Shown here piece after piece: positions 49,319-59,798 of a DNA stretch of 64,000 nt. The stretch covers positions 81,691 to 145,690 of the forward strand of contig JAFWGQ010000004.1 in the NCBI GenBank assembly GCA_017512365.1. The letters are read 5' to 3'. The position numbers and the translations under genes were made by a program. Source of the stretch: Mogibacterium sp. Lineage in GTDB: Bacteria > Bacillota > Clostridia > Peptostreptococcales > Anaerovoracaceae. Below the pieces are notes generated by a model. The model made no database searches and was not told where the DNA came from. It saw only the letters and a program-made list of their open reading frames with translations. Numbering within the stretch: position 1 is the stretch's first letter; every line of letters begins with the position of its first letter.

Positions 49319-49347
49319 ATTATGGCCTTTTTGGGTATATAAGTCAA
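49319..49347 (-). promoter_or_regulatory. Promoter of putP
   Basis: Minus strand: -35 TTGACT (49342-49347), 17-bp spacer, -10 CATAAT (49319-49324), in a very AT-rich stretch. Confidence 0.6.
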
Positions 49348-49555
49348 ACTTATCCTGATATTAAGTTCACATATATAAGACGTTTTTAGAGCTGATTTTA
49401 TGCTTTAATCCGATAAAACTCCAGCAATTTCAAGGGATATGCCGTTTTAAGAAATTCTAAAAGGACAAATTTATTGTTATTTATTTGTCAGAAATTTGCC
49501 CTTATTGATCATAACAGCTTCAATAATAATGCGTCCTGATGTATATTTACACGTC
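49348..49555. other. AT-rich gap without gene
   Basis: Part of the 398-base gap between putP and the giant protein gene. Apart from the putP promoter and the giant-gene terminator I see only AT-rich sequence with scattered short inverted repeats (ACAAATTTATTG...) and no frame or RNA. Confidence 0.6.
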
Positions 49556-49587
49556 AAACGGGAGCAGCCGTTACGGCCGCTCCCGTT
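49556..49587 (-). terminator. Terminator-like hairpin after giant surface protein gene
   Basis: ACGGGAGC.GGCCG-TAA-CGGCTGCTCCCGT makes a strong stem of about 13 pairs 55 bases after the stop; the T tract is short (TTTGACG). Confidence 0.65.
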
Positions 49588-49642
49588 CCACTTCAGCAAA
49601 TATGCTGTTCTGTTGATGCAGTCTTGTCAGCTGTTGTCACAG

Positions 49643-52600
49643 TCAGTTAACTGTCACCGTTACGGCCTTCCAGAGACCGTTTACAGTCTGTACATAGACC
49701 TTGCAGTATCCACTTCCGACTCCGTATACGGTGCCGTTAGCGTTGACCTTTGCTACTGCAGTGTTGGAAGAAATATACCTCAGAAGCGGCGAATGCCCGC
49801 TGTCTATGAGTGTCTTCTTCTTGTTGTACTTTGTGATGGTAGCCTTTATTGTGGCCTTTTCACCCTTTTTGAGCGTCATGGAACTGGTCTTGACCTTCAG
49901 AGCTTTTGCGTTGGTCAGCTTGCCGGATACGTTGCCGGCGATCATGTGTGCGCTCTCGCTCTGGCAGATGACCTTACCGTTCTTCAGTGCCTTCACATAG
50001 AACTTGTAGGATGTTCCCTTCTTGAGCTTGCTCTTGATGTAGGTGAGCTTTCCGCCCTTTACTGTAGCTGCCTTCTTGAATTTATACTTTTTCTTTCCTG
50101 TATCGCACTTAGCGAAGTATACGACATAGCTGTCTGCATCTGTCACGCTGTTCCAGGTAAGTTTTGCCTTTGAATTGCCCTGTGACGTTGCCTGCATGAC
50201 CAGTACGCGCTCAGCATCATATACAGTCAGCTTACCGTTGCTGAAAGTGATGTCGTAATTGTTCGCCTTCACTCCGCCCGGTGTGATCGCGTACGTACCC
50301 GGCTTGCCGTTCTTAGCGTAGCTGTAGCTGTAAGTGAGCTTGCCGCTGAGAGCATTCTCTGCGTTGTCTCCGGCGACAAATCCGCTGTATCTTACGCCAG
50401 CAGCAGATGGTTCTGCTCCATAGCTGATCGAATTGTCGTTGGCTGTAACGCTCAGCTTTGCTTTGCTGATGCTCCACTTATACGATGCAGTAGGGACAGA
50501 CTTATCTAAGCTGTAGTTTCCTGCATCCTTTCCGGAAAGTCCGGTAACAGTTGCGGTATAATCGCCCGCATCTCTGGCCGAAGCGCCGCTGACATCGACA
50601 GTGACCTGGTCTCCTTCCTTAAGATTGCTTACCGAAGCAGTAACGCCGTGCGTCTTGCCGTCGTAGCCATAAGATCCGGCAGCGTTCCATGTGAAGGATG
50701 CGACGTTGTCAGGAGCGATGCTGACCGTCAGTGTCTCAGGAGCAAGATCTTTGTGGTTCGCATCACCGACGACTCTGTAGGTGATCTCATAATCACCAGC
50801 ATCCTTCTGATACAGGACGCTGTCGTCTGTGGAGTACTTGCCGTCTTCTCCCTTGAACTCGAGAGTGCCTCCGAGAACAGTCGTCTCTTTGATCAGCTTC
50901 TGTACTGACCCGTTGTAGACAAGACCCTTTTCAGGCACGATCTCAGCGCTGGCGTCAGCCTTGCCGACACTGAAGTCTGCATACGCTTCGCCGCCCTCAT
51001 AGTTGCCTGTTTCGCTTACGGTCGCTCTGAGGACATAGTCTCCGGCGCCGATATTCCTGGCGTCATGTTTGTGGAACGGTTTGTAGCGGTCATCGTCTTT
51101 GGCCCTGTAATCGAATTTGACATCGGCAGTCTCCGGTGCGCCCTCAAGCTGCGGCGTCTCAGGTTCATCACCATACGTCCAGCTTCCGATCGACATTTCC
51201 GGATCTATCGGCTTCTTTGCGATGGTGATCGCGTACCTGTCCGGATCTGTTTCCGGAAGAGTCGGATCTGCTACCAGCTCTCTCGGCTCAGTATCTCCAT
51301 AATTCGAAGTCTCCGGATAGTCAACGATATACCATACATTGTAGTCGTCTGCATCAGTGCCCGTCGGTATGACTGTCGTAAATGGTCCTGCCTCGCTTTT
51401 ACTGTACTTTACAGTACCGTTCCACGACTCACCTATTATTATCAGGTACTGTGCTTTACCGTTATACACAAGGCCCTTTCTGGCGACCGGCATGATAGTC
51501 GGCTTGTCCGGAACCTTCTTTGAAATAACGAAGTCACAGGATGCTGTGCCGCCATTATAGTTTGCGGTCTCCGCGATCGTTGCAGTGACCGTATATTCGC
51601 CAGCAGCCGTAGGTGCATTGCTGCTCTTATACGTTTTGCCGGCAACAGTCTTTCCGGTATAAGAGAACGATTCCCCGCCCTCGCCGGTATTTCCTGTTAC
51701 GACAGGAGTTTTGGCATCATCGCCATAGGTCCATCCGCCTTTGTCAATCGAGACAGTCGGATTGATATCCGCCTTTGTGATCCTGGCATCGAAACGCTTA
51801 GGCGCGGATGTGATATTGTTATCCGAACGTGTTACCACCCATACATAGTACGGTCCTGCATCTGTCGCTTTAGGCCATCCTTCGCTGAAGCTGGTGTATT
51901 TCGCAAAGATCGGGACTAAGCGCGACTCTGTGACAGTGAACAGCACATCGTCAGGATCGATCTCTGATGGCCAAGCCTCAGTATCGATCAGCTTATGCTC
52001 ATTCCCGTCATATACTGCCGTTTGAGCAACGAAGTGCAGATCATCAGGATCTAGCGCTCCGGCTTTTCTCACTCTGAACGCAGTCGGCTCAGTCGTGAAT
52101 CCAAAGTAATTTGTGTTTTCATTCGCCCTTGCCCTGACAGCGTAGCGGCCGGCATCAAGCTTCTCCAGTGTATCTCCGGAGATCGGTTTGAAGTCTTCAT
52201 CTGCAAGGCTGGATACAGGCTGCAGTGCGCCTAGAGCTGCGATATCGTAAGCAACCACATTCGGGTTGATAGTGATCGAACTCACAAGCTTCGGAGCGTT
52301 TTTGCTCGGCTTGTAATTGCCGTACGTCCAGCCTTCTATCGAAACGGACGCATCGACGTTTGCCTTGCTGATAACGAATTTATCGATGACTGTCTGCTCA
52401 ACGTAATTTGCCGTCGCTCCCACAGTTGCAATGACTTTGTAGTCTCCGGCATCCTCAGGCTTATTCACCTTATAATAGTTGCCGTCATCGCCTTTTTTCT
52501 TATAGTTGAACTCAACAGCTCCGTCTTCCAGATTTCCTTCAACTACCGGCTCGCTCGGCTCATCACCGTAAGCCCAGTCAGCGATCGTGACACTGAGGTC

Positions 52601-55600
52601 AGGACGCTGTGCCTTCGAGATGGTGAACCTTGCCGGTGCTGTGTAGGACAGCTTGTAATTCTTCGTCGCGCCCAGAGATGCGATCACAGCATAAGAGCCT
52701 GACTCCTCCGGAACGACCGGCGAATAGCTGTCGATATCCGGATCTTCTCCCTCGGCTGCAGCAGCATAGAGGAATGTCACCTCGCCGTCATAGTCAACAG
52801 GCACAGTACTCTTTACGAGTTTCGGTGTCTTAGGATCATTGCCGTATGTCCAGCTGCTGTCTATAGTAACTTGAGCGCCAGCTATCGCAGCTTTTTCGAT
52901 CCTGACCGTAAAGTCTCCGTGGAGCAGCGAACTCGAAGGATTGTAGGAGTTGTAGTTGTTTCCTCCATTGACCCTGTACCATATATCGTATTGCCCCGCT
53001 TCTGTCGCAGTAGGGATCTCCTTGCTCCATGCGGAGAGAGGATTGGTCTTGAACTCGACAGACATCCCATCAGGGAGCTTCGGTTCATATGGATTCTCTC
53101 CACCGATACTGCCTATGAGGGCCCATTCAACAGGCTTGCCGTCATCACCGATCGTATAGACAAGTCCTGTTCTCGGCTCGACTTCGACCTCAAGATCAGC
53201 CTTTTTGATAGTAACGTTTATGCTCTGAGGCTCAGTGTCTCTGCCCTTGAACTCTCCAGTGCCTTCCACGTAATACCATACAGTATAATCTCCGGCATTA
53301 TTTCCTGTTATGCCTCTGATTCCAGCTACATACGACTTTCCATCGAGGCTGTACTTCATTGTGCCGGTGCCTCTGGCATCACCTGTTGTTATCAGGATCT
53401 GATCCTCACCTGTATAAGTGAGATCCTTTGCACCAGGTGCACCAGGCGCTCCATAGATCGTGAAGCTGGAAGGAGCTGTTACCTTCTGATTGTAATTATC
53501 CGAGCTGCCAATGGTCGCAACGACTTCATAATCGCCCGGCTCTGTCGGCACTTCTTCAACGAGAGTCTTATCATCTGCTCCCTCCTTTTTATAGGAGTAT
53601 GTGACTTCCGCATTTTCAGGATTATTGGACACCGAAGGCGTGCTCGGAGTCTCTCCTTCTCTCCAGTCGTCTATACTGACATTTGAATCGAAGTCAGCTT
53701 TAGCGATCTCGACAGTAAAGTCCGGTCCTATCAGGTGAATAATAACAGAATCGATGGAATTATAGTTTTTACCGCCGTTTACTCTGTAGCGGACTCTGTA
53801 TGATCCCGCATCTGTACCCGTAGGAACATCAGTGCTGTAATCCGTCAGGGAATTGACGCTGTACTCGATAGTCACTCCTGTAGGGAGCTCAGGATCATAC
53901 GGGCTCTTTCCGTTGACCTTGTCTATGAGATCCCATTCTTCAGGCTTACCGTCTTCACGCAGTGTATATACAAGACCCTTTCTCGGTGTAACTGTGATAT
54001 CAAGATCTGCTTTGCCGACGGTCAGTTTGACCGGATCAGTAGTATCTCCTTCGTAGAGAGTCGTCGGTTTGACTATCGCTCTTATCGCATAGTCTCCGGC
54101 TTCCAGCTCTGAAAAATCTTTAAGCAGTATATCATGGTAATCACTGTCTCTGAGATTGTCCATGGTTATGCCATCGCCGAGGATCGCGCACTGATACCAG
54201 TAATCGTTGTCTCCGATTCCTTCAGGCAGATTTTTGAGCACAGGCTCGTTGAACCTTGCTTTATACTGGAGATAATTCCATCCTTCAATGCTTACATAAG
54301 GATCGATTTCGCCTTTAGCGACCACGAAATCTTCAGAAACTACTTCTTTACCGGCATAGTCCTGAGTCGCAGCAACACTCGCTATCACTCTGTATGTGCC
54401 TGGCTCAACAGGTTCGGATTCCGAATAACTACCATCGACATTCTTTTTCTCATATTTGAATGTGACTTCACCCTTTTCTAAATTACCTTCGACTACCGGC
54501 TCGTTTGGTTCCTCGCCGTATGTCCAGCCTTCCACTGATACGCTGAGATCCGTGAGAGGCGCCTTAGCTACAGTGAACTTTTTTGCTTCCGTAACTGTAT
54601 CCTTATAATTGTCCGAACCAGCCAGGATGCCCTTCACAGCGTAATCACCAGCCTGCTCAGGAACAGCCTCGGTCCAGCTGTCCTCATCGATGTCTCCTTC
54701 ATCATCGACATCAGCATAGTACCATGTCACGTCGCCGTCATAGTCAGCAGGCAGACCACCCTCTGCGACATTCGGAGCATTATGTTTCTTGCTATATTGC
54801 CCGTAGGTCCAAGGAGTGATTTCAACTTCCGGTTCACCGAGTTCTGCCTGTGCTATCGTGACAGTGAGATCCCCGTGGAACAGCGAACTCGAAGGATTGT
54901 AGGAGTTGTAGTTGTTTCCTCCATTGACCCTGTACCATATATCGTATGACCCCGCCTCTGTCGCGGTAGGGATCTCCTTGCTCCATGATGAGAGAGGATT
55001 GGTCTTGTACTCGACAGACATACCCTCAGGGAGCTTCGGTTCATATGGATTATCGCCATTGATACTGCCTATGAGCGCCCATTCAACAGGCTTGCCGTTG
55101 CGGAGCGTATAGACGAGTCCCTCGCGCGGCTCGACCTTCACTTCAAAGTCAGCCTTGCCGATGTTGAGGACCGTATCATCCTCATCAGCCAGATAATTGT
55201 CTGTCTGCGACACTTTGACTCTGAGGGTGTTTCTTCCGGCAGGGATAACGTTAGCCTGCTCAGGACTGGTGATCTGAACGAAGTCCTCGCCGTCTCTGGT
55301 CTTGTACCAATATGTGGTCTGCATACCGGACTCATCCAGGCCCTTGCCGCTAAGCTTAGGCCAGTTCGAAGGTCCGCCGTAAGTCCAGCCCTCGACAGCA
55401 GCTTCCAGATCGCGCTCGGCTCTTTCGATCGTGAAGTTTACAACGTTCGATTCGCCTCTGTCGTAATTGTCGGTTCCTTCAACTATCGCTACTGCAGAAT
55501 AGCTTCCTGCCTTTTCAGGAGCTTTATCCCATGCCTCATATTTTTCTCCATCATTGGCTGTGCCGCCATAGTAGACTTCAGGGACCACTCCCTCAACGCT

Positions 55601-58600
55601 GCAGGTCAGCACCGGTGCAGGTGCATCCTCTCCGTAAGACCATTTCTCATCCAGCGAAAGAGTGACCTGGGTGCCGGTAGCCTTGGTGATGCTGAACCTT
55701 GCATATTTTGTCGTCTCGCTGTAGTTCGCTGATTCAGCTACAGTCGCATCGACTTCATAATAACCAACATCTGATGGGATCCCGTCCAGTTTTTCATAAA
55801 CGAATGAACCACCACTCGGAGTCAGCCTGTAGTAAGTCCATGTTACATCAGACTTCTCAGGATTCCTTGTAAGTGTCGGGATCTTTGCCTCTTCTCCATA
55901 GACCCAGCTGTCTGCTATGATCTGAGTATCCAGCGCGACCTTTGTGATCCTGAATTCCTTGACATCCTCAGGATCAGGCGCGTAATTGCTGTTGCTGAGC
56001 TTTGTTACCTCTGCAGTATATGTGCCTGCGTTTACAGCAGCATCTACCTGCTTGCCATCCTTATATATGGTATAGCCATCCTCAGGAACCACGCAGGTGT
56101 CAACAGAATAGACCTGGCTGGCTGTTACACTGGCTGTCGGCTTATGTGCATCTCCATCGTACGGGAATCCATCCCCTTCCCACTCGATGTCTACAGTCTT
56201 CGGACTGATGGTGAACGCAGCGTATCTGCCGTCAGCAATACGATAGTTGCTGTTATTGAGCGTTGCGGTAGCTATATATACAAGCTCGAGCCATGAAGTC
56301 GGGACATCCCTTCTCTGGCCGCTGACCTCAACGATACCCGGGACTTCAGTATCACCATCCATGGCAACTGCCGAAGGGGCCTGCTCGCGGCTGTTATATT
56401 TAAGAACGCGCTCGCCCCATTCTATCGATACAGGCTTTGCGCCGATGCTTACAGGTACAGATTCCGGACCATATGGGTAATAGTTGTCTGTAGGTACTAT
56501 TCTGAACCACACGGTACCCTCGCCTGCAGCGGTCCCTTCAGGGATGTCAGTGCCGTAGCCTTCATCCTCGCTGAGGCTGTACTGCATCTGTCCTATCTCA
56601 GGATCTACAGCGCCGGCCTGAAGCACTTCGTGCTTTGAACCATCGTAAACAAGATCATCGACAGCTTTCGGCGCAGTGAAGTCATCCTCAGTGATCGTCG
56701 CCTTGTCGATCGTCACATTGATCTCGCCCGATGTGATCATGTGCTCCGTATTCGGGGTATCATCTGTGAAGACGGCCCATACGACCTTATATTCGCCGGC
56801 GTTAACCCCTGATGGCACTTTTTCCTTGACCCATCCGCCACCATTCAGGGAATAATACATACTGCCGGTATCGGTGGATCCCGGAGCAACGAGTTCCTGC
56901 TCGTCTCCGTTGTATACCAGGCCGCTTTTGGCTACCGGCGCGTTCACGCCCGGCGGTGTGATGGTGACCTCAACACTGTCTTCCTCAGATTCAGTATAGC
57001 TGTCCTCATATTCTTCTTTCGGAACAGCTTTGAATCTTACAGTATACTTATCCGGTTCGAGTCCACTAGGTATCTCGTCATCAAAAGCTTCACCTTCCAG
57101 AGCATACACCATCTCGCAGTTCTCGCTTGCCTTTCCGGCAGTTACAAGCCCGCTGCTCTTTTTGTCATATACTCTGTTGATCGCTGCAGGAGCCTCGACG
57201 ACCGCAGCTTTTGCCCTGGATATCTTAAACGTCGAACCCTCAGTAAACTTTATTTCATAGTTGCCATTGGCTGCGAGAGTTCCTTGATTTATATAATAGT
57301 CGCCTACCTTCTCTCCCGAATTTCTTGACAGACTGCCGCTGAGCACCTTCGCCTTGGTGTCGCCCTTTACGAAGCCTTCAGCCTTATATGTCAGTTCAGG
57401 ATCCGCCTCACCGAAAGCCTTGCCCTGACCGCTGTCTGCCGTAACGGACAGATCTTTCTTTGTGATCTGGAAAGACTGTGTGAGCGATCCGAGCTTATCG
57501 TCTTTATCGTTTGTGAGGTAGAAGGTCACTCTGTAGCTGCCCGCTTTTTTAGGAGCTTCAGAAAGCGCCTTGCTTGTATCCGCATCGACATACTCCGGAC
57601 CGAAGTTCGAGATCATCGAATCGGACGGGATGATAAGTCCATCCGGAAGCGGCTTGCGGTCATCTGTAGTGATCTTGGATTCATCATATGCCGTACCGTC
57701 ATACTCCTTGTCAGGAGTCGCAAGCGTCAGATGTATAGTCTTTTGATTATACTCACATTCCGGGTCTTTGCAGTTTACATATAACTCATTGTTTCCGCCG
57801 TTATATGCATTCCAGTCGTGCACATGGACAACCTTCTGCCAGACAGCATAAAGCGCGACATCCTCGCTGGTTCTGAAGGAGTCATCCTTATCGTAGTATG
57901 TCGCTTCGGTCGCATTCTTGTCTGTGGACCAGCCGATGAACTCATATCCGGACCTCGTGAACTGGTTGGCATCGAGGGTAGAATACTTATTCTTTTTGAC
58001 CATCTGCGGATCCATCGTGCCTGATGCATCCACGCTGTTCTTGTGGAAAGTAACAGTGCACTGCTCGCTTCCGGATATCACCGAGAACGTTGTGCCATCC
58101 TCAAACTCGGAGCCGCTCAGATCCAGATAGTAATTATATCCGGCGCGGTCTGACTGCCTGAGCGCCTGCTTTATAGTGCAGCTCTTTGCATTGTCTGAAA
58201 CAGCGATGCTGTTCTCTGAATAGATCCTTTCGACCGAAACGAGCCCGGCGTGCCAAGGGCTTGCAGCATACTGATCTGCACCCAGAACTGTCTCGTAGTC
58301 CTCCGCTCCGTCCTTGGCGACCAGCTTTATCTCGCCGCCGGTCTTGTTATAGATGTACATGTTGACATTGCTCTGGGCAGTGGCCTTGGCTCCATTCAGG
58401 GCGAGCCTTGCCTTCCCAGCGCCGTTTTTTGCAGGCGCTGCTTCACCTGCCGCCGGCGTCTCTTCGCCTGCCGCCGGTGTCTCGTCACCTGCCGCCGGTG
58501 TCTCGTCACCTGCGGTTGGCGTCTCGTCACCTGCCGTAGGTGTCTCATCACCTGCCGTTGGCGTCTCTGCGCCTGTCACCGGCGTCTCTTCATCTGCGTT

Positions 58601-58783
58601 CGGCGTTTCCTCGCCTGCTGCAGGTGTCTCTTCGCCTGCCGGTGTCTCTTCGCCTGCTGCCGGTGTCTGTCCGCCTGTAACAGGTGTATCTCCACCCGTC
58701 GCAAATGCTACGAAACTCATCTGGCTCATCACCATGAGTACCGACAGGAGCAAAACTATGAACCGTTTACCTCTGTTCTTCAT
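49643..58783 (-). CDS. Giant secreted MBG/Ig-like repeat surface protein
   Basis: 3046 residues. After a signal peptide (IVLLLSVLMVMSQMSFVAFA) come 7-residue repeats TPTAGDE (about residues 28-115), an InlB/Flg_new-like repeat ending WSTDKNATEATYY...ALYAVWQ (about 260-320), then about 25 repeats of roughly 80-100 residues, mostly of the MBG type (YxGxxPxxPxxxxxPExxxVTYxYxxx...AGxYxVxAT), and at the end a fibronectin-III-like segment and a Big_2-type domain (SSNTAVAKVNANGTVYGVGSG). No LPxTG, SLH or lipid anchor, so it is released or held without covalent link. ATG 58783 has AAAGGAATG upstream. A role in adhesion is a guess. A TATAAT box (58874-58879) may serve as -10. Confidence 0.85.
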   Translation of the reverse strand: MKNRGKRFIVLLLSVLMVMSQMSFVAFATGGDTPVTGGQTPAAGEETPAGEETPAAGEETPNADEETPVTGAETPTAGDETPTAGDETPTAGDETPAAGDETPAAGEETPAAGEAAPAKNGAGKARLALNGAKATAQSNVNMYIYNKTGGEIKLVAKDGAEDYETVLGADQYAASPWHAGLVSVERIYSENSIAVSDNAKSCTIKQALRQSDRAGYNYYLDLSGSEFEDGTTFSVISGSEQCTVTFHKNSVDASGTMDPQMVKKNKYSTLDANQFTRSGYEFIGWSTDKNATEATYYDKDDSFRTSEDVALYAVWQKVVHVHDWNAYNGGNNELYVNCKDPECEYNQKTIHLTLATPDKEYDGTAYDESKITTDDRKPLPDGLIIPSDSMISNFGPEYVDADTSKALSEAPKKAGSYRVTFYLTNDKDDKLGSLTQSFQITKKDLSVTADSGQGKAFGEADPELTYKAEGFVKGDTKAKVLSGSLSRNSGEKVGDYYINQGTLAANGNYEIKFTEGSTFKISRAKAAVVEAPAAINRVYDKKSSGLVTAGKASENCEMVYALEGEAFDDEIPSGLEPDKYTVRFKAVPKEEYEDSYTESEEDSVEVTITPPGVNAPVAKSGLVYNGDEQELVAPGSTDTGSMYYSLNGGGWVKEKVPSGVNAGEYKVVWAVFTDDTPNTEHMITSGEINVTIDKATITEDDFTAPKAVDDLVYDGSKHEVLQAGAVDPEIGQMQYSLSEDEGYGTDIPEGTAAGEGTVWFRIVPTDNYYPYGPESVPVSIGAKPVSIEWGERVLKYNSREQAPSAVAMDGDTEVPGIVEVSGQRRDVPTSWLELVYIATATLNNSNYRIADGRYAAFTISPKTVDIEWEGDGFPYDGDAHKPTASVTASQVYSVDTCVVPEDGYTIYKDGKQVDAAVNAGTYTAEVTKLSNSNYAPDPEDVKEFRITKVALDTQIIADSWVYGEEAKIPTLTRNPEKSDVTWTYYRLTPSGGSFVYEKLDGIPSDVGYYEVDATVAESANYSETTKYARFSITKATGTQVTLSLDEKWSYGEDAPAPVLTCSVEGVVPEVYYGGTANDGEKYEAWDKAPEKAGSYSAVAIVEGTDNYDRGESNVVNFTIERAERDLEAAVEGWTYGGPSNWPKLSGKGLDESGMQTTYWYKTRDGEDFVQITSPEQANVIPAGRNTLRVKVSQTDNYLADEDDTVLNIGKADFEVKVEPREGLVYTLRNGKPVEWALIGSINGDNPYEPKLPEGMSVEYKTNPLSSWSKEIPTATEAGSYDIWYRVNGGNNYNSYNPSSSLFHGDLTVTIAQAELGEPEVEITPWTYGQYSKKHNAPNVAEGGLPADYDGDVTWYYADVDDEGDIDEDSWTEAVPEQAGDYAVKGILAGSDNYKDTVTEAKKFTVAKAPLTDLSVSVEGWTYGEEPNEPVVEGNLEKGEVTFKYEKKNVDGSYSESEPVEPGTYRVIASVAATQDYAGKEVVSEDFVVAKGEIDPYVSIEGWNYLQYKARFNEPVLKNLPEGIGDNDYWYQCAILGDGITMDNLRDSDYHDILLKDFSELEAGDYAIRAIVKPTTLYEGDTTDPVKLTVGKADLDITVTPRKGLVYTLREDGKPEEWDLIDKVNGKSPYDPELPTGVTIEYSVNSLTDYSTDVPTGTDAGSYRVRYRVNGGKNYNSIDSVIIHLIGPDFTVEIAKADFDSNVSIDDWREGETPSTPSVSNNPENAEVTYSYKKEGADDKTLVEEVPTEPGDYEVVATIGSSDNYNQKVTAPSSFTIYGAPGAPGAKDLTYTGEDQILITTGDARGTGTMKYSLDGKSYVAGIRGITGNNAGDYTVWYYVEGTGEFKGRDTEPQSINVTIKKADLEVEVEPRTGLVYTIGDDGKPVEWALIGSIGGENPYEPKLPDGMSVEFKTNPLSAWSKEIPTATEAGQYDIWYRVNGGNNYNSYNPSSSLLHGDFTVRIEKAAIAGAQVTIDSSWTYGNDPKTPKLVKSTVPVDYDGEVTFLYAAAAEGEDPDIDSYSPVVPEESGSYAVIASLGATKNYKLSYTAPARFTISKAQRPDLSVTIADWAYGDEPSEPVVEGNLEDGAVEFNYKKKGDDGNYYKVNKPEDAGDYKVIATVGATANYVEQTVIDKFVISKANVDASVSIEGWTYGNYKPSKNAPKLVSSITINPNVVAYDIAALGALQPVSSLADEDFKPISGDTLEKLDAGRYAVRARANENTNYFGFTTEPTAFRVRKAGALDPDDLHFVAQTAVYDGNEHKLIDTEAWPSEIDPDDVLFTVTESRLVPIFAKYTSFSEGWPKATDAGPYYVWVVTRSDNNITSAPKRFDARITKADINPTVSIDKGGWTYGDDAKTPVVTGNTGEGGESFSYTGKTVAGKTYKSSNAPTAAGEYTVTATIAETANYNGGTASCDFVISKKVPDKPTIMPVARKGLVYNGKAQYLIIIGESWNGTVKYSKSEAGPFTTVIPTGTDADDYNVWYIVDYPETSNYGDTEPRELVADPTLPETDPDRYAITIAKKPIDPEMSIGSWTYGDEPETPQLEGAPETADVKFDYRAKDDDRYKPFHKHDARNIGAGDYVLRATVSETGNYEGGEAYADFSVGKADASAEIVPEKGLVYNGSVQKLIKETTVLGGTLEFKGEDGKYSTDDSVLYQKDAGDYEITYRVVGDANHKDLAPETLTVSIAPDNVASFTWNAAGSYGYDGKTHGVTASVSNLKEGDQVTVDVSGASARDAGDYTATVTGLSGKDAGNYSLDKSVPTASYKWSISKAKLSVTANDNSISYGAEPSAAGVRYSGFVAGDNAENALSGKLTYSYSYAKNGKPGTYAITPGGVKANNYDITFSNGKLTVYDAERVLVMQATSQGNSKAKLTWNSVTDADSYVVYFAKCDTGKKKYKFKKAATVKGGKLTYIKSKLKKGTSYKFYVKALKNGKVICQSESAHMIAGNVSGKLTNAKALKVKTSSMTLKKGEKATIKATITKYNKKKTLIDSGHSPLLRYISSNTAVAKVNANGTVYGVGSGYCKVYVQTVNGLWKAVTVTVN
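52915..53141. repeat. Recent internal duplication, copy A
   Basis: This 227-base part of the giant gene matches copy B (54871-55097) at an exact offset of 1956 bases, without gaps and with few base changes. Other MBG units are far less alike, so the pair reflects recent duplication or gene conversion. Confidence 0.8.
54871..55097. repeat. Recent internal duplication, copy B
   Basis: Partner of 52915-53141. Both encode the PYEPKLPxGMSVE(Y/F)KTNPL region of two MBG-like units; a third, more diverged relative lies near 53700-53970. Confidence 0.8.
58440..58705. repeat. 21-bp coding repeats of TPxAGDE type
   Basis: About a dozen imperfect 21-bp units (GTCTCGTCACCTGCCGCCG and variants on the plus strand) encode the Thr/Pro/Ala/Gly/Glu repeats behind the signal peptide. 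Unit number is likely to vary between strains. Confidence 0.85.
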
Positions 58784-59040
58784 AACGCATTCCTTTCTTG
58801 AATGTTCCCGGTGTACCCCTTTTGTCGGAGCGGATGATACCGGCATACGGGATACACATATTTATACACATCTATTATATGACATCCGGCCCTGCAAACA
58901 CAAAGAAAATTTAACTTTGTCATCAAAAATTGTATCCGTTGAACTATGCTGAATATTAAAATGCCTTATGATTTGATTTTTGGCAGTACTGTAAATAGTA
59001 GAATATGGTGATTTAAACTGTTTGATGGGGAGGTGTATCC

Positions 59041-59796
59041 ATACATTTCAGGCACGAAAGTAAAAAGCCATTCCTTCTGAGGCTCATAGCGATCGAAGAG
59101 ATCATCGGTGTGATACTGGCGTCCTATGTGATAGTCCTGATGTCCCACCGCAATGTTGTCGTGCGCAATTCAAAGGAGGTCTGGGGCATCATTACGGAGA
59201 GCATTTACGACCGCGTGGACGAGCCTGTGCACACCGTGCTCACAGATCACCTGGAAAGCATAGAAGAGGAAAAGTATGAATTCGTGTGGACCACCGAGGC
59301 TGTAAACTACAGGAAGGGACCCGGCAAATCTTACAAGTCCGCCGGCAAACTCGAAAAAGACAAGTTCATCAAAGTGACGGGCGTCACCTACGGAGGATGG
59401 GACCGCATATCCATAGACGGGAAGGATTACTATATCCCGGGCGGCAAAACGTCTTCGGCCGTCCCTGAAGACCTTCCTATCTGGGACGGCGAAAAGGGAG
59501 AATACCAGAAGTACGCCCTTTCTCTTCTGGCCGATTACGGCTGGGATGACTCCGAGCTTGTGCCTCTTATATATCTGTGGGACAGGGAATCCAGATGGAG
59601 TCCTACCGCTCATAACAGCAGCAGCGGCGCCCACGGGATACCGCAGTCTCTGCCTGCATCAAAAATGGCCTCCGAAGGAGATGACTATTACTACAATCCG
59701 GAGACCCAGATAAGATGGGGGCTGGGTTATATTTACAACAGATACGGATCGCCGAGCAACGCCTGGGCCCACTCCCAGTCGACCGGCTGGTACTGA
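59041..59796 (+). CDS. Membrane-anchored SH3 / lytic-transglycosylase-like protein
   Basis: 251 residues if it starts at ATA 59041. A short cytoplasmic head, one membrane helix (IIGVILASYVIVLM, about 21-34), an SH3b domain (WTTEAVNYRKGPGKSYKSA, about 82-140) and a C-terminal lysozyme-like domain with the catalytic Glu in YLWDRESRWSPTAHN and GAHGIPQ, as in transglycosylase-type cell-wall hydrolases. No ATG, GTG or TTG stands in frame between the upstream TGA (59023) and GTG 59110, and that GTG would cut the membrane helix in half. GGGGAGG (59027-59033) stands seven bases before ATA, so a rare AUA start, or an error in the sequence, is suggested. It converges on yitT with two bases between. Confidence 0.78.
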   Translation: MHFRHESKKPFLLRLIAIEEIIGVILASYVIVLMSHRNVVVRNSKEVWGIITESIYDRVDEPVHTVLTDHLESIEEEKYEFVWTTEAVNYRKGPGKSYKSAGKLEKDKFIKVTGVTYGGWDRISIDGKDYYIPGGKTSSAVPEDLPIWDGEKGEYQKYALSLLADYGWDDSELVPLIYLWDRESRWSPTAHNSSSGAHGIPQSLPASKMASEGDDYYYNPETQIRWGLGYIYNRYGSPSNAWAHSQSTGWY

Positions 59797-59798
59797 TG

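Noticed and set aside
58440-58705. Regular short repeats as CRISPR array
   Set aside because: Units of 21 bp without unique spacers, in frame within a surface-protein gene.
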